64,000 nucleotides of DNA from contig NZ_JAQZSG010000028.1 of NCBI RefSeq assembly GCF_028745515.1, positions 1-64,000 on the forward strand, read 5' to 3'. Numbering within the stretch: the first letter of the stretch is position 1; every line of letters begins with the position of its first letter. The translations under genes were made by a program, and so were the position numbers. Shown piece after piece: positions 49,781 through 57,831 of the stretch. The DNA is from Paenibacillus thermotolerans (GTDB lineage: Bacteria; Bacillota; Bacilli; Paenibacillales; YIM-B00363). Below the pieces are notes generated by a model. The model saw only the letters and a program-made list of their open reading frames with translations, was not told the origin of the DNA and did no database searches.

Positions 49781-50815
49781 ATGACTGCACGGGAATATAT
49801 TGTCGCGGGGTATGCCGGAGACGGCTCGCTGCCGGGCATCACCGCGGAGGATGCAAAGAAGCTGACGCACTTGAATGTCGCTTTCGGGCACGTTCGCAAC
49901 GACGAAATCCGATTTGACCATTTGAAGCATCTGAACGAGCTGCACCGGCTGAAGGAGATCAATCCGAGCTTGATTATTTTGCTGTCGATCGGCGGCTGGA
50001 GCGCCGGAGGCTTCTCCGAGGCGGCGTCGACCGAAGCAGGAAGAAGCGCTATGGCCCGCACCGCGCTGGATGTTTTGAAAGCGCATCCGTTCGACGGCAT
50101 CGACCTCGATTGGGAGTATCCTTGCTACGGAGAAGCCGGGATCGGGTCGTCGCCCGACGATAAGGAAAATTTCACGCTTTTGTTAAAGGACATGAGAGAG
50201 GCGCTGGACCGTCAAGGGGAGCGGGACGGACGCCATTATTTGCTTACGATCGCGGCGGGGGCAGACCAATATTATATCGACGGAACGGAAATGAGCGAGG
50301 TTCAAAAATATTTGGATTTCGTCCAGCTGATGACCTACGATATGCGTGGCGGCTTCCAAACGCTTACGGGCCATCACACGAACCTGTACACGCCGACGGG
50401 AGACTTGTTCCGGATCAGCGTGGACGCATCGGTGCGCATGTTCCACAAGGCAGGCGTTCCGCTTGAAAAAATCGTCATCGGCGCCGCGTTCTACTCCCGG
50501 ATGTGGAAGAACGTTCCGGACCGAAACAACGGCTTCCTGCAAATGACGACGAGCTCCGGCGGTTACGGCCCCGATTACTCCGGACTCGCTTCCGACTATA
50601 TCGGTAAAAACGGATTTATCCGTTACTGGGACGATGAAGCGAAGGCGCCGTTCTTGTTTGACGGCAGCACGTTCATTACGTATGACGACGAGGAGTCGCT
50701 GGCTCACAAATGCGAATACGTTAAGAAGGAAGCGCTTGCCGGCGTGATGTTTTGGGAATATAAGTGCGACAAAACCGGCAATTTGCTGGATGCGATCTAC
50801 AAGGGGCTTCGGTAA
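49781..50815 (+). CDS. GH18 chitinase/endo-N-acetylglucosaminidase-like enzyme, cytoplasmic
   Basis: A 344-residue GH18 barrel. The catalytic signature DxxDxDxE is complete in FDGIDLDWEYP (Asp105, Asp108, Asp110, Glu112). Other family marks are LNVAFGHV, LLSIGGWSAGGFSEAAS and QLMTYDMRGGF, plus a short insertion domain. GH18 enzymes cut beta-1,4 bonds in chitin or in the chitobiose core of N-glycans. Without a signal peptide or chitin-binding module, action on imported N-glycan or chito-oligomers is more likely than on chitin itself. GAGAGGAAG sets the ATG at 49781, although the frame is open from 49691. Confidence 0.9.
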   Translation: MTAREYIVAGYAGDGSLPGITAEDAKKLTHLNVAFGHVRNDEIRFDHLKHLNELHRLKEINPSLIILLSIGGWSAGGFSEAASTEAGRSAMARTALDVLKAHPFDGIDLDWEYPCYGEAGIGSSPDDKENFTLLLKDMREALDRQGERDGRHYLLTIAAGADQYYIDGTEMSEVQKYLDFVQLMTYDMRGGFQTLTGHHTNLYTPTGDLFRISVDASVRMFHKAGVPLEKIVIGAAFYSRMWKNVPDRNNGFLQMTTSSGGYGPDYSGLASDYIGKNGFIRYWDDEAKAPFLFDGSTFITYDDEESLAHKCEYVKKEALAGVMFWEYKCDKTGNLLDAIYKGLR

Positions 50816-50965
50816 ATCCCCGGCGGGCGTCAGCGGCCGGATCAAAGGCACCGTCGTTGTACGGCGCCTGCAAGGCGATTTGGGGCTGCGGGGGCTCGAG
50901 AAAATCGATAATATCATTCTATCTGCATAAGCAAGCAGCATAAAACCGCTGAGGAGGTATGAAGG

Positions 50966-52627
50966 ATGCCGCTGGAATTTCGTTTTGAGACAAGATGCTT
51001 AAGTTCTTTATCGAAGGTGTTCGCGGATGCGGAGCTGAGGGACGCGCCGTTCTCCGAAGCGTCCGCGCTGGCGAACGAGGTGTTTTCGTTCCAGGTTGCG
51101 TATCGGTCGGAACGCCGCTTGGAGGCGGTTCGCGCAAGAGTGGAGGGCGATTTTGGCGGCAGGGTGACAGTGCGCGCCGTCGGTCTCGCTCCGTCCAACT
51201 TGCCGATTCAGCATCATGATCATGACGGGTACATTCTCCGCTCGAAGGCGGGGCTGTTTCCCGACCCGCTGTATGAGCTCGGCGGCGAACCGTTTCGCGT
51301 CTACCCCGAGCAATGGCGATCGCTCTGGGTGACCGTAAGGCTGCAAGAGGATATTGCGCCGGGGCCGCATGACATCGGCATCGTGCTCGAGACGACGGAC
51401 GGAACGGAGCTCGGCCGCGAAACGTTCCGGCTCCACGTCATTCCGGCGTCCTTGCCGAAGCAGCGGCTCGTTCACACCCAGTGGTTCCATGTAGATTGCC
51501 TGTCTCACTACTACAATGTCGAGGTATGGAGCGAAGAGCATTGGCAGCTGATCGAGGCTTTCGTACGAACCGCGGTGAACCACGGCATCAACATGATCCT
51601 GACGCCGCTCTTTACGCCTCCGCTCGACACGCAGGTAGGCGGCGAACGGTTAACCGTACAATTGATCGATGTCGAAAAGTCGGGCGATACGTACCGGTTC
51701 GGTTTTGAACGGCTGAAGCGGTGGGTGGAGCTGTGCGATCGCTGCGGCGTGGAATATTTTGAAATGTCGCATCTGTTTACCCAGTGGGGCGCCAAGCACG
51801 CTCCGAAAATTATCGCCGCGGTGAACGGAGAATCGAAGCGTATTTTCGGCTGGGAAACGGATGCGGGCGGTGCCGAATACAGCGGCTTTCTTCATCAGTT
51901 TCTACCGCAGCTGGCCGATTGGATCCGCGAGAGCGGACTCGCGAAGCGGGTGTACTTCCATATTTCGGACGAGCCGAGTTTGGATCAGCTCGAATCGTAC
52001 GAGACGGCGAGCCGAATCGTCGGCGCCCATCTGTCCGATTTTCCGGTGATCGACGCCTTGTCGAATTACGAATTTTATGAGAAGGGACTCGTTAAGGTTC
52101 CGATTCCGGCGAACGATCATATCGAACCGTTCTTGGCCGGCGGCGTGAGTCCGCTGTGGACGTATTATTGCTGCGCGCAAACCCAGAAGGTGTCGAACCG
52201 GTTTTTCTCCTTCCCGTCGGCGCGCAACCGGATTCTCGGCCTGCAGCTGTACAAATTCGACATCGCCGGATTTTTGCATTGGGGCTATAACTTCTACAAC
52301 TCCCAATATTCGATTCGACCGCTCAATCCGTTCGCCGAGACGGATGCGGGCGGAGCGTTCGCCTCCGGCGACGCGTTCCTTGTCTATCCGGGGGCGGACG
52401 GTCCGATCGATTCGATTCGCAGCGAGGTGCTCTACGAAGCGCTTCAGGATTTGCGGGCGCTGCAGCTGCTGGAGGAGCTCGCCGGCAAAGAACGGGCGAT
52501 CGCCGTGCTTGAGCAAGGGCTTGAGCGGCCGATCACGTTCTCGGAGTATCCGAGAGAGCAGGAGCGGCTCCTTGCGATACGGGAGCGGGTGAACCGCGCC
52601 ATAGCGGAATGCGTATCGCAAAGCTGA
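50966..52627 (+). CDS. DUF4091 glycoside-hydrolase-like protein
   Basis: A 553-residue cytosolic protein with an N-terminal beta-sandwich (about 1-155) and a TIM-barrel part of the DUF4091 type: RLVHTQWFHVDCLSHYYNVEVWSEEHWQLIEAFVRTAVNHGINMILTPLFTP, FEMSHLFTQWGAKHAPKI, VYFHISDEPSLDQLESYETASRIV and GFLHWGYNFYNSQYSIRPLNPF. DUF4091 is found in glycan loci and is thought to be a glycosidase; the Asp-Glu in HISDEP is the natural catalytic candidate. GAGGAGG precedes the ATG. It follows the GH18 gene by 150 nt, where only a GGCACCGT/ACGGCGCC hairpin without T run is visible. Confidence 0.83.
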   Translation: MPLEFRFETRCLSSLSKVFADAELRDAPFSEASALANEVFSFQVAYRSERRLEAVRARVEGDFGGRVTVRAVGLAPSNLPIQHHDHDGYILRSKAGLFPDPLYELGGEPFRVYPEQWRSLWVTVRLQEDIAPGPHDIGIVLETTDGTELGRETFRLHVIPASLPKQRLVHTQWFHVDCLSHYYNVEVWSEEHWQLIEAFVRTAVNHGINMILTPLFTPPLDTQVGGERLTVQLIDVEKSGDTYRFGFERLKRWVELCDRCGVEYFEMSHLFTQWGAKHAPKIIAAVNGESKRIFGWETDAGGAEYSGFLHQFLPQLADWIRESGLAKRVYFHISDEPSLDQLESYETASRIVGAHLSDFPVIDALSNYEFYEKGLVKVPIPANDHIEPFLAGGVSPLWTYYCCAQTQKVSNRFFSFPSARNRILGLQLYKFDIAGFLHWGYNFYNSQYSIRPLNPFAETDAGGAFASGDAFLVYPGADGPIDSIRSEVLYEALQDLRALQLLEELAGKERAIAVLEQGLERPITFSEYPREQERLLAIRERVNRAIAECVSQS

Positions 52628-52654
52628 CGGAAACGGACGATGCTTAAGTGACGA

Positions 52655-52693
52655 AAAACCCCAATGACGGAGTATCCGCTTATTGGGTTTTTT
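52655..52693 (+). terminator. Rho-independent terminator after the DUF4091 gene
   Basis: AAAACCCCAAT pairs with ATTGGGTTTT around a 17-nt loop, ending in a T run. Confidence 0.8.
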
Positions 52694-52734
52694 GTGCTGC
52701 TCGTGGGAGTAGGACTAACGAAGGGGCCTGGAAA

Positions 52735-53346
52735 ATGAATGACAATTTGGATTTTTTATCTTTTCCGATGTACATGAGCCGTATGAGCTTGTTCGAAGCG
52801 TTGCCCGCCTCTGAGGGAGCAACTGTTTTTGTAGGTGACAGCTTAACGCAGCGCAACCAGTGGCATGAATTTTTTCCCGGCCTAGCGGTGCTGAACCGAG
52901 GGATTGATAGCGACCGTTCACTCGGTGTGCTGCGCCGGCTCGATCAAATCATTGCGTTGAAGCCTGCGAGCCTATTTTTAATGATCGGTATTAATGATGT
53001 TTACGATCGGAGAGATCCGAACCACATTCTAACAAACTACGAGACGATCATACGCCGAATAAAGACGGAATTGCCCGGAGCAAAGCTATTCATTCAAAGC
53101 TTGCTTCCCGTGAATCATAGCGTGTACGGCCACCCGGTGAACAATGATGATGTGAAAAGGATGAACGATAAGCTTGCCGAGCTTGCGGAGATCAATCAGG
53201 TCGTGTTTATCGATCTGTTTTCGAAGGTTCTGAAGGGCGGCGAGATGGATGAAAAGTATACCGTGGACGGGTGCCACTTGTCCGGTCAAGGGTATATGGC
53301 ATGGGTGGAAATCATCAAGCCGTTTCTCATCCGGGAAGGGGACTAA
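52735..53346 (+). CDS. SGNH/GDSL hydrolase
   Basis: A 203-residue esterase of the SGNH fold (PAF-acetylhydrolase-like group). The four blocks are VFVGDSLTQRNQW (Ser36), LNRGIDSDRSLGVL (Gly), LFLMIGINDVY (Asn) and YTVDGCHLSGQGY (Asp, His). It should remove acyl groups, possibly acetyl esters, from sugars; cytosolic. AAGGGG precedes the ATG at 52735. The frame is open from 52648, but that would place the start inside the preceding terminator. It is followed directly by the beta-helix remnant and the GH16 gene, in a probable three-gene unit. Confidence 0.87.
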   Translation: MNDNLDFLSFPMYMSRMSLFEALPASEGATVFVGDSLTQRNQWHEFFPGLAVLNRGIDSDRSLGVLRRLDQIIALKPASLFLMIGINDVYDRRDPNHILTNYETIIRRIKTELPGAKLFIQSLLPVNHSVYGHPVNNDDVKRMNDKLAELAEINQVVFIDLFSKVLKGGEMDEKYTVDGCHLSGQGYMAWVEIIKPFLIREGD

Positions 53347-53352
53347 CGTCCA

Positions 53353-53655
53353 ATGGAGACTGTAATATTACGCGTAACCGAATTCGGAGCGAAGCCGAAC
53401 TCAGGCGAACAGCCGGAGGTGAGCGCCGTATCGGCGAAAAGCATAAGGGGGCTGGATTTGATCGGGAACCGGATCGAATGCGCGGCCGACATGAAACAAT
53501 CCCAACCGGTGTTAAGCTTACGTGCTTGCAGCGAGGTGAGGGTTCGCGGGAACGTTTTAGAAGGGGAAGGGCTCGTTCGTGAAGTGTTACTGAAGGAGAT
53601 GTCCCCGGAAGATGTAGACATGATGCCGAGCGAAGGGTTGCGTATACGAACATGA
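53353..53655 (+). pseudogene. Right-handed beta-helix (pectate-lyase-like) protein reduced to its two ends
   Basis: A 100-residue frame. The start, ILRVTEFGAKPNSGEQPE, is the usual N terminus of pectate-lyase-superfamily beta-helix proteins ('VxDFGAKxDxG'). After only about 25 residues it turns into what looks like the last coils of such a helix: IRGLDLIGNRIEC, PVLSLRACSEVRVRGNVLEG. Full family members have 400 or more residues, so most of the helix is missing while the frame is kept. It could be a translated but useless remnant. GGAAGGGG lies upstream and the last bases overlap the GH16 start (ATGA). Confidence 0.6.
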
Positions 53656-54455
53656 AAAAAGGTACGGTTATGTCCACAGGTCTAGTTCTAACGCTGTTGC
53701 TGGCGATCGGTGTTTGGGTTGCGGCATGCGGCAGGGACGATGGGGATATAAAGGAGGAAACGATGGGCGTGAAAAAGGAAGGCTGGAGGCTGACGTTTGA
53801 GGATCAGTTTGACGGGGAGACGCTGGATGCGGCCAAGTGGGCTCACGCGCCGGAATGGGTGCGCAAAGACGGACAATGGTCGAACGAGGAAGCGTTTTTG
53901 GACGGAAAAGGGCAGTTGATTATTCAAATCAGCGAAAGAGACGGCAAGTACTATTCCGGCGCGGTTCGAACGAGGGGGCTGTTTGAGCAGGCATACGGCT
54001 ATTACGAAATTCGCGCGAAAATTCCGAAAGAGGAAGGCTTCTGGACCGCGTTCTGGCTTATGTCCGATACGGTAGGCAACGTTGGGGACGGGGGCAGAGA
54101 CGGGACGGAGATCGATATATTCGAGTCGCCTTTCGCCAAGAAGGGGGATTATATTCAGCACGCCTTGCATTGGGACGGATACGAGCAAGATCATAAGAGC
54201 GCCGGCAAGGAGGCTTATGTGCCGGGCATTTACGAAGGCTACCATACGTTCGCGCTGGAGTGGAATGCGGATGAATATATATTTTACATTGACGATCAAG
54301 AAACTTGGCGAACGAACGCAGGCGGTGTCTCCCAAGTGCCGGCTTATATGAAAATAACCGCAGAGGTCGGCGACTGGGCCGGAAATATTAAGAACGCGGC
54401 GCTTCCCGCACGATTAGAGGTAGATTATGTTCGCGTTTACGAGAGGGAGACGTAA
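53652..54455 (+). CDS. GH16 endo-beta-glucanase/galactanase-type lipoprotein
   Basis: A 267-residue lipoprotein. The signal peptide has the lipobox VAAC (Cys26). The GH16 jelly-roll domain has WRLTFEDQFDGETLDAAKW, YYEIRAKIPKEEGFWTAFWLM and the catalytic motif EIDIFE (Glu153 nucleophile, Asp155, Glu158 acid/base). It cuts internal beta-1,3 or beta-1,4 bonds in polysaccharides such as laminarin, lichenin or agar-type galactans. It is the one clearly exported hydrolase among the glycosidases here. It overlaps the preceding remnant by 4 nt and is convergent with the AraC gene, from which it is separated by one base. Confidence 0.92.
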   Translation: MKKGTVMSTGLVLTLLLAIGVWVAACGRDDGDIKEETMGVKKEGWRLTFEDQFDGETLDAAKWAHAPEWVRKDGQWSNEEAFLDGKGQLIIQISERDGKYYSGAVRTRGLFEQAYGYYEIRAKIPKEEGFWTAFWLMSDTVGNVGDGGRDGTEIDIFESPFAKKGDYIQHALHWDGYEQDHKSAGKEAYVPGIYEGYHTFALEWNADEYIFYIDDQETWRTNAGGVSQVPAYMKITAEVGDWAGNIKNAALPARLEVDYVRVYERET

Positions 54456-54456
54456 T

Positions 54457-55305
54457 CTACTTAAATCGCGCTTGGTGCTCCGAAGGCACGATTCCGAAGC
54501 TTCTGCGGAACAGCCGGGCGAAGTAGACCGGCTCCATGCCGATATGGGCGGCTGCCTGACGGACCGTCATACTCGGGTTTTCCGCCAGCATCTGGGCGGC
54601 GGTTTGCAGCCGGAGGCGCTGCAAATATTGAAGCGGCGTCGTCCCGTGCTTCTGTTGGAACAGGCGGGAAAGCTGTTTGGACGAATAACCGAAATGCGAG
54701 GAAAGCTCGGCCATCGTTACATCGCGCTGCAAGAAGTCGTGCAAAAACAGTACGACGCTTTCCACGAGCGAATCGGGATAGCGGACCGGCCGGGCGGTCG
54801 CCTGCATGCTGCCGGCGCCGCGGGGGACGGTTTGCTTGTTCAGCTCCAGACAGAACGAAAGGAACAGCTCGGCGGAGCGCCAACCTTCCGAATCCGGGCC
54901 GGCTTGCGCCCATATTTGCTCCAGAAGCTCATATAGCCTACCCGTATGCTTTACCGCTTGATGAAAAGGCTCCCCGCCGAATCCGAAGCTTTCCAGCAAT
55001 CCGGGACGATGCTCGTCGAAGCTGACGTAACCGATAAACCAAGGCTCCTCGCCTTGCGGCAAATATTCGTGCGGCACGCCGGCCGGAATATAAAAAAACG
55101 AATCAGGCTCGATGATGTCCCATTGGTCCTGCCCGCGGCGCTTGAATACGCCCGTGCCGGAGAACGTTATAAACAGCTGATCTGCGGAAAAACCGTTCAG
55201 CCGCGTAGTCGGCGGCTGAAGCTCGGTCCCGACGGTGTACACCGTTACGGGGATATGTTGTTCCGCCGTGCGGCGGCGGTTGGCTCTGAGCGGCAGCAGC
55301 TTCAC
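54457..55305 (-). CDS. AraC-family regulator with cupin domain (GH95 locus)
   Basis: A 282-residue regulator. The N-terminal cupin-like domain (about 10-140: LFITFSGTGVFKRRGQDQWDIIEPDSFFYIPAGVPHEYLP) binds a ligand; the C-terminal AraC HTH pair is VTMAELSSHFGYSSKQLSRLFQQKHGTTPLQYL and VRQAAAHIGMEPVYFARLFRRSFGIVPSEH. The start is GTG 55305 with GAGGTGG 6 nt upstream; the frame is open further upstream. It is divergent from the GH95 fucosidase gene; paired direct repeats in between (55329-55360) are the likely binding site. Confidence 0.9.
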   Translation of the reverse strand: MKLLPLRANRRRTAEQHIPVTVYTVGTELQPPTTRLNGFSADQLFITFSGTGVFKRRGQDQWDIIEPDSFFYIPAGVPHEYLPQGEEPWFIGYVSFDEHRPGLLESFGFGGEPFHQAVKHTGRLYELLEQIWAQAGPDSEGWRSAELFLSFCLELNKQTVPRGAGSMQATARPVRYPDSLVESVVLFLHDFLQRDVTMAELSSHFGYSSKQLSRLFQQKHGTTPLQYLQRLRLQTAAQMLAENPSMTVRQAAAHIGMEPVYFARLFRRSFGIVPSEHQARFK

Positions 55306-55328
55306 GAGGAATCCACCTCTGCGGAAAA

Positions 55329-55360
55329 TGTCCGTTTTGTACGGTATTTTGTCTGTTTTG
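55329..55360. promoter_or_regulatory. Two 11-bp direct repeats 21 bp apart: probable AraC-type binding site
   Basis: TGTCCGTTTTG (55329-55339) and TGTCTGTTTTG (55350-55360) differ in one base and are offset by 21 bp, two helical turns. This is the usual layout for an AraC-family dimer. They lie between the AraC gene and the GH95 gene. TATAAT (55390-55395) may be the -10 of the GH95 promoter, with no good -35, as expected for an activator-dependent promoter. Confidence 0.65.
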
Positions 55361-55453
55361 GTTTCTATAAAGCAGTAGTATATCACATCTATAATGGATG
55401 TACAGATTGTGCGTCAGTCATGGGGAACAATCCTGTCCGAGGGGAGTGAAAGC

Positions 55454-57790
55454 ATGAGGCTGTGGTATGACCGTCCTTCGACGGTTTCGGAGGCGGGCGG
55501 TCTTGAAAGCTGGAACCGGGCGCTGCCGATCGGTAACGGCCGCCTGGGCGCGATGGTGTACGGGGATTGGCCGGACGAGCGGCTGCAGGTTAACGAGCAA
55601 TCGATTTGGGCCGGGCCTCCGCTGCCCGGAAATAGGAAAGGGGCGGGCGAAGCCGTTCGCCGGGCCAGGGAGCTGCTGTTTGCGGGCAACGTTGCGGAAG
55701 CGGAGCGGGTCGTCCGAGAGAAGGTGCTTCACCCGCACACCGGACCGCGCAGCTATCAGCCGTTCGGAGATATAACGCTTCACGCATTGGACGCCTCACC
55801 GGGATTTCGTGCCGAACAGTACGAGCGGGAGCTGTGCCTGGATACGGCGATTGCTTCCGTGTCGTACGTTCAAGACGGGGTTCGGTACCGCCGGGAAGCG
55901 TTCTCCAGCGCGGTCGATCAGGTGCTCGTCATTAGATTGGAGGCGGAGGGCGAGGGAAAGCTTCATACACGCGTCGACTTGTCGCGCGAAGCGGACGCTT
56001 CGGCTTCGGTTAAAGGTACGAACCGCATCGTTCTCGCCGGACAAGCATCGCACGAGGGCGCGCATCCCGGCGTCAAGTTCGCGGGCGTCCTGCATGTCGG
56101 CGTTGAGGGAGGTTCGGTCGCGCCCGAGGAAGGGGGCATCGCCGTTCGCGGTGCAGACGCGGTGACGTTGCTGCTGGCCGTCCGCACCGATTACCGGTTC
56201 TCCGATCCGTTTCGGCCGCTGGAGGGCGACTTGGCCGCACAGTGCGAGGCCGATCTGGAACAGGCGCTGCGCAAAACATACGAACAGCTAAAGCAAGACC
56301 ATATCGCGGAATACGGCAGCATGTTCCGGCGGGTCGAGCTGCGTCTGGTGAGCGGCACGGAGGAGGCGGCACGTCAGCTGCAGGATTCCCGGCCGACGGA
56401 TCAACGATTGGAAGCGGTCCGCCGGGGCGAGGAAGATGCCGGCCTCATCCCGTTGTTATTTCAGTTCGGAAGGTATTTGCTCATCTCCTCGAGCAGGCCG
56501 GGGTGCATGCCCGCCAACTTGCAGGGCATCTGGAACCCGCACATGAAGGCGCCTTGGGACAGCGATTATCATATCAATATTAATCTTCAAATGAATTATT
56601 GGCCTTCGCAGGTTGGGAATCTTGCGGAATGCCACCTGCCGTATTTCGATCTGGTCGAAGGCCTTGTGCCCGCCGGAAGGGAAACGGCGCGGGAAGTATA
56701 CGGCTGCCGAGGCTTTGTGGCGCATTATACGACCGACGCTTGGCTGTTTACGGCCCCGCTCGGAGGCATCGTATACGGCATGTGGCCGATGGGGGCGGGC
56801 TGGTGCGTCAGAGATTTCATGGAATATTACCGGTTTACGGGGGACCGCGAATTTTTGCGCAGCCGGGCCTTCCCGATCTTGAAGGAAGCGGCGGCGTTCT
56901 ACCTGGATTGGCTGGTCGAGCATCCGGAAACCGGACAGTTGGTGTCGGGTCCTTCCGTATCTCCTGAAAACTCGTACGTGACGCCCGACGGAGGCACGGC
57001 GAGCTTGTGCATGGCGCCGGCCATGGACCAGCAAATCATTTGGGACGTGTTCACGAACGTCTTGGAAGCGGCGGAGGAGCTGGGCGAACGGGATGAGTTT
57101 TCGGCCCGGGTGGAGGAAGTCCGAAGCCGCCTCGCCTTGCCGGGGATCGGCCGCGACGGCCGCCTCATGGAATGGTGCGAGGAGCTCGTGGAGGCGGAGC
57201 CGGGTCACCGACATATTTCTCATTTATACGGCTTGCATCCGGGAGCGCAGTATACGTACGCTTCCGCTCCGGACATGATGGAGGCGGCGCGCCGATCGCT
57301 TGAATACCGGCTGGGGCACGGCGGCGGACATACCGGCTGGAGCCGCGCCTGGATCGTCAACTTCTGGTCCCGGCTCAAGGATGCGGAGCAGGCTCGCCGC
57401 AATTTGGAGCTGCTGCTCGCGCAGTCGATTCTTCCGAATTTGTTCGACAACCATCCGCCGTTCCAAATCGACGGCAACTTCGGGGCGACGGCGGGCATAG
57501 CGGAGATGCTTCTGCAGAGCCATGCCGGGAAGCTGGAGCTGCTGCCGGCACTTCCGAAGGCGTGGAGCGAAGGCGAAGTGAAAGGTCTCCGGGCGCGCGG
57601 CGGCTTCGAGGTCGACATACAGTGGCGGCACGGGAAGCTGCTGCGCTGCACGGTCACTTCATCCAACGGAAGAAGGTGCGCCGTCGATTACGCGGGTTCA
57701 AGCATCGTATTCGGCACTTGCGCGGGAGCGTCATACGTCATTGAGCTGTCCGATGCGGAGCAGCCGGCTTTAACGGTCAGGCAGCTGTAA
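55454..57790 (+). CDS. GH95 alpha-L-fucosidase/galactosidase, cytoplasmic
   Basis: A 778-residue inverting enzyme of family GH95. The N-terminal beta domain begins LWYDRPSTVSEAGGLESWNRALPIGNGRLGAMVYG, a family hallmark. The (alpha/alpha)6 barrel holds SRPGCMPANLQGIWN, GGIVYGMWPMGAGWC, SGPSVSPENSY (catalytic Glu in SPEN) and LFDNHPPFQIDGNFGATAGIAEML (catalytic-region Asp). It removes alpha-1,2-linked fucose or alpha-L-galactose, so its role is distinct from the GH29 enzyme at 9988. There is no signal peptide. GAGGGGAG sets the ATG at 55454. It is followed by a GH35 gene 41 nt later, a natural pair for fucosyl-galactose caps. Confidence 0.92.
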   Translation: MRLWYDRPSTVSEAGGLESWNRALPIGNGRLGAMVYGDWPDERLQVNEQSIWAGPPLPGNRKGAGEAVRRARELLFAGNVAEAERVVREKVLHPHTGPRSYQPFGDITLHALDASPGFRAEQYERELCLDTAIASVSYVQDGVRYRREAFSSAVDQVLVIRLEAEGEGKLHTRVDLSREADASASVKGTNRIVLAGQASHEGAHPGVKFAGVLHVGVEGGSVAPEEGGIAVRGADAVTLLLAVRTDYRFSDPFRPLEGDLAAQCEADLEQALRKTYEQLKQDHIAEYGSMFRRVELRLVSGTEEAARQLQDSRPTDQRLEAVRRGEEDAGLIPLLFQFGRYLLISSSRPGCMPANLQGIWNPHMKAPWDSDYHININLQMNYWPSQVGNLAECHLPYFDLVEGLVPAGRETAREVYGCRGFVAHYTTDAWLFTAPLGGIVYGMWPMGAGWCVRDFMEYYRFTGDREFLRSRAFPILKEAAAFYLDWLVEHPETGQLVSGPSVSPENSYVTPDGGTASLCMAPAMDQQIIWDVFTNVLEAAEELGERDEFSARVEEVRSRLALPGIGRDGRLMEWCEELVEAEPGHRHISHLYGLHPGAQYTYASAPDMMEAARRSLEYRLGHGGGHTGWSRAWIVNFWSRLKDAEQARRNLELLLAQSILPNLFDNHPPFQIDGNFGATAGIAEMLLQSHAGKLELLPALPKAWSEGEVKGLRARGGFEVDIQWRHGKLLRCTVTSSNGRRCAVDYAGSSIVFGTCAGASYVIELSDAEQPALTVRQL

Positions 57791-57831
57791 TTGGATATGG
57801 AATTCATTTTGTTACGAGCGAGGGATGAGAG

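Noticed and set aside
50816-50940. A coding remnant or terminator between GH18 and DUF4091
   Set aside because: A short open stretch gives no recognisable family, and the GGCACCGT/ACGGCGCC hairpin has no T run.
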